Origin: Spirochaetaceae bacterium
Lineage (GTDB): Bacteria; Spirochaetota; Spirochaetia; CADAEX01
Direction: 5' to 3'
DNA: 5,804 nt
Assembly (NCBI GenBank): GCA_009778835.1
Contig: WRFK01000108.1
Coordinates: forward strand, 1 to 5,804
Of this stretch, positions 5,150 through 5,804 are shown piece by piece. The position numbers were made by a program, and so were the translations under genes. Every line of letters begins with the position of its first letter. Position 1 is the stretch's first letter. The notes under the pieces are model-generated. The model had not been told where the DNA came from. It made no database searches and saw nothing but the letters and a program-made list of their open reading frames with translations.

Positions 5150-5804
5150 TCAGCCTGGAATATCGCCAGGTCCTGTAGTATTCATGGATCTAAGGAACGC
5201 TTCATTATTCTTTGTTTTGCGCATTCTGTCAACCAGCAACTCGATAATTTCAATATCTTCCATTGGATTGATAACTTTTCTTAATACCCACATTTTATTA
5301 AGCTCTTCGTCTGTAAGGAGAAGTTCTTCTTTTCTTGTCCCGGATCTCTTGATATTAATGGCAGGATAAAGCCTTCTGTCTGCAATTTTTCTGTCAAGCT
5401 GCATTTCCATATTGCCTGTGCCTTTAAATTCTTCAAAGATAACTTCATCCATTTTGCTGCCTGTTTCAATAAGAGCTGTTGCAACAATTGTAAGGCTTCC
5501 GCCGTTTTCGATATTTCTCGCTGCTCCGAAAAATCTTTTTGGTTTATGCAGAGCATTGGAGTCAACACCGCCGGAAAGTATTTTTCCGGAAGTAGGAACT
5601 GTCTGGTTATATGCCCTTGCAAGCCTGGTTATGGAGTCAAGAAGTATAACAACATCTTTTTTATGTTCTACAAGCCTTTTTGCCTTTTCAATAACCATTT
5701 CTGCAACCTGCACATGCCTTGTTGCCTGCTCGTCAAAAGTTGAAGATATTACCTCCCCTTTTACATTGCGTTTCATATCTGTGACTTCTTCGGGCCTTTC
5801 GTCA
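5150..5804 (-). CDS. rho: Transcription termination factor Rho, C-terminal 217 residues (5' end outside window)
   Basis: Rho is the hexameric RNA-dependent ATPase/translocase that ends transcription. The visible part begins at DERPEEVTDMKRNVKGEV, inside the ATPase core, so the N-terminal RNA-binding (OB-fold) domain and Walker A lie beyond the right edge. Conserved elements are in order: STFDEQATRHVQVAEMVIEKAKRL, Walker B VVILLDSITRLARAYN, the Q-loop region TVPTSGKILSGG, PKRFFGAARNIENGGSLTI, the R-loop region EEFKGTGNMEM, and the arginine-finger segment KRSGTRKEELLL. The tail ends KTKNNEAFLRSMNTTGPGDIPG, slightly longer than in E. coli Rho. The frame is open to the right edge, where position 5804 is the last base of an incomplete codon. 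The TGA stop is 15 nt before rpmE. Confidence 0.98.
   Translation of the reverse strand, partial: DERPEEVTDMKRNVKGEVISSTFDEQATRHVQVAEMVIEKAKRLVEHKKDVVILLDSITRLARAYNQTVPTSGKILSGGVDSNALHKPKRFFGAARNIENGGSLTIVATALIETGSKMDEVIFEEFKGTGNMEMQLDRKIADRRLYPAINIKRSGTRKEELLLTDEELNKMWVLRKVINPMEDIEIIELLVDRMRKTKNNEAFLRSMNTTGPGDIPG

Noticed and set aside
5184..5743. Plus-strand and alternative minus-strand frames within rho
   Set aside because: These overlap a strongly conserved Rho sequence and resemble no protein family; they are shadows.

Overview
The window reads as a contiguous piece of an AT-rich bacterial chromosome (GC roughly in the mid-30s percent by eye). Every supported gene lies on the minus strand, so transcription runs from high to low coordinates. 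The Rho and L31 sequences are clearly bacterial. The galactokinase-like protein, with its SCPEIDW segment and altered sugar-binding motif, reminds me of spirochaete (Treponema/Spirochaeta-like) proteins. I therefore favour Spirochaetota, but this is inference from protein style and is not proven.

Layout from right to left. (1) The 3' half of rho (5150 to the window edge) is followed after 15 nt by rpmE (ribosomal protein L31, zinc-binding type). Both end at a strong intrinsic terminator (4866-4897). (2) A 215-nt intergenic stretch separates this from a tight four-gene run: galK-like kinase (3552-4706), surE (2795-3544), a TPR-repeat protein (2114-2788) and an unrecognised 62-residue protein (1885-2073). 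Gaps are 7, 6 and 40 nt, and ribosome-binding sites of downstream genes lie over the stop codons of upstream ones, so this is very probably one operon. (3) A 196-nt intergenic region (1689-1884) holds two near-identical 50-bp direct repeats, each with a small hairpin and DnaA-box-like 9-mers, and a good sigma70-type promoter. (4) Positions 1-1688 carry the first 562 codons of an exported protein. It has a signal peptide, TPR-like helices, a predicted six-bladed NHL-type propeller and the start of a von Willebrand A-like domain, and it runs off the left edge.

Most genes are housekeeping: Rho (transcription termination), L31 (ribosome), SurE (nucleotide phosphatase). The less ordinary points are these: the galactokinase homologue lacks the recognisable catalytic Asp and Arg; the exported protein has an unusual TPR-NHL-VWA architecture with a degenerate metal site; a tandem intergenic repeat lies directly upstream of that gene; and two genes (galK and the exported protein) have start codons with no normally spaced Shine-Dalgarno and a possible -10 element immediately upstream. 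I see no CRISPR array, transposase, tRNA or rRNA. I do not see convincing evidence of a new defence or mobile system here.
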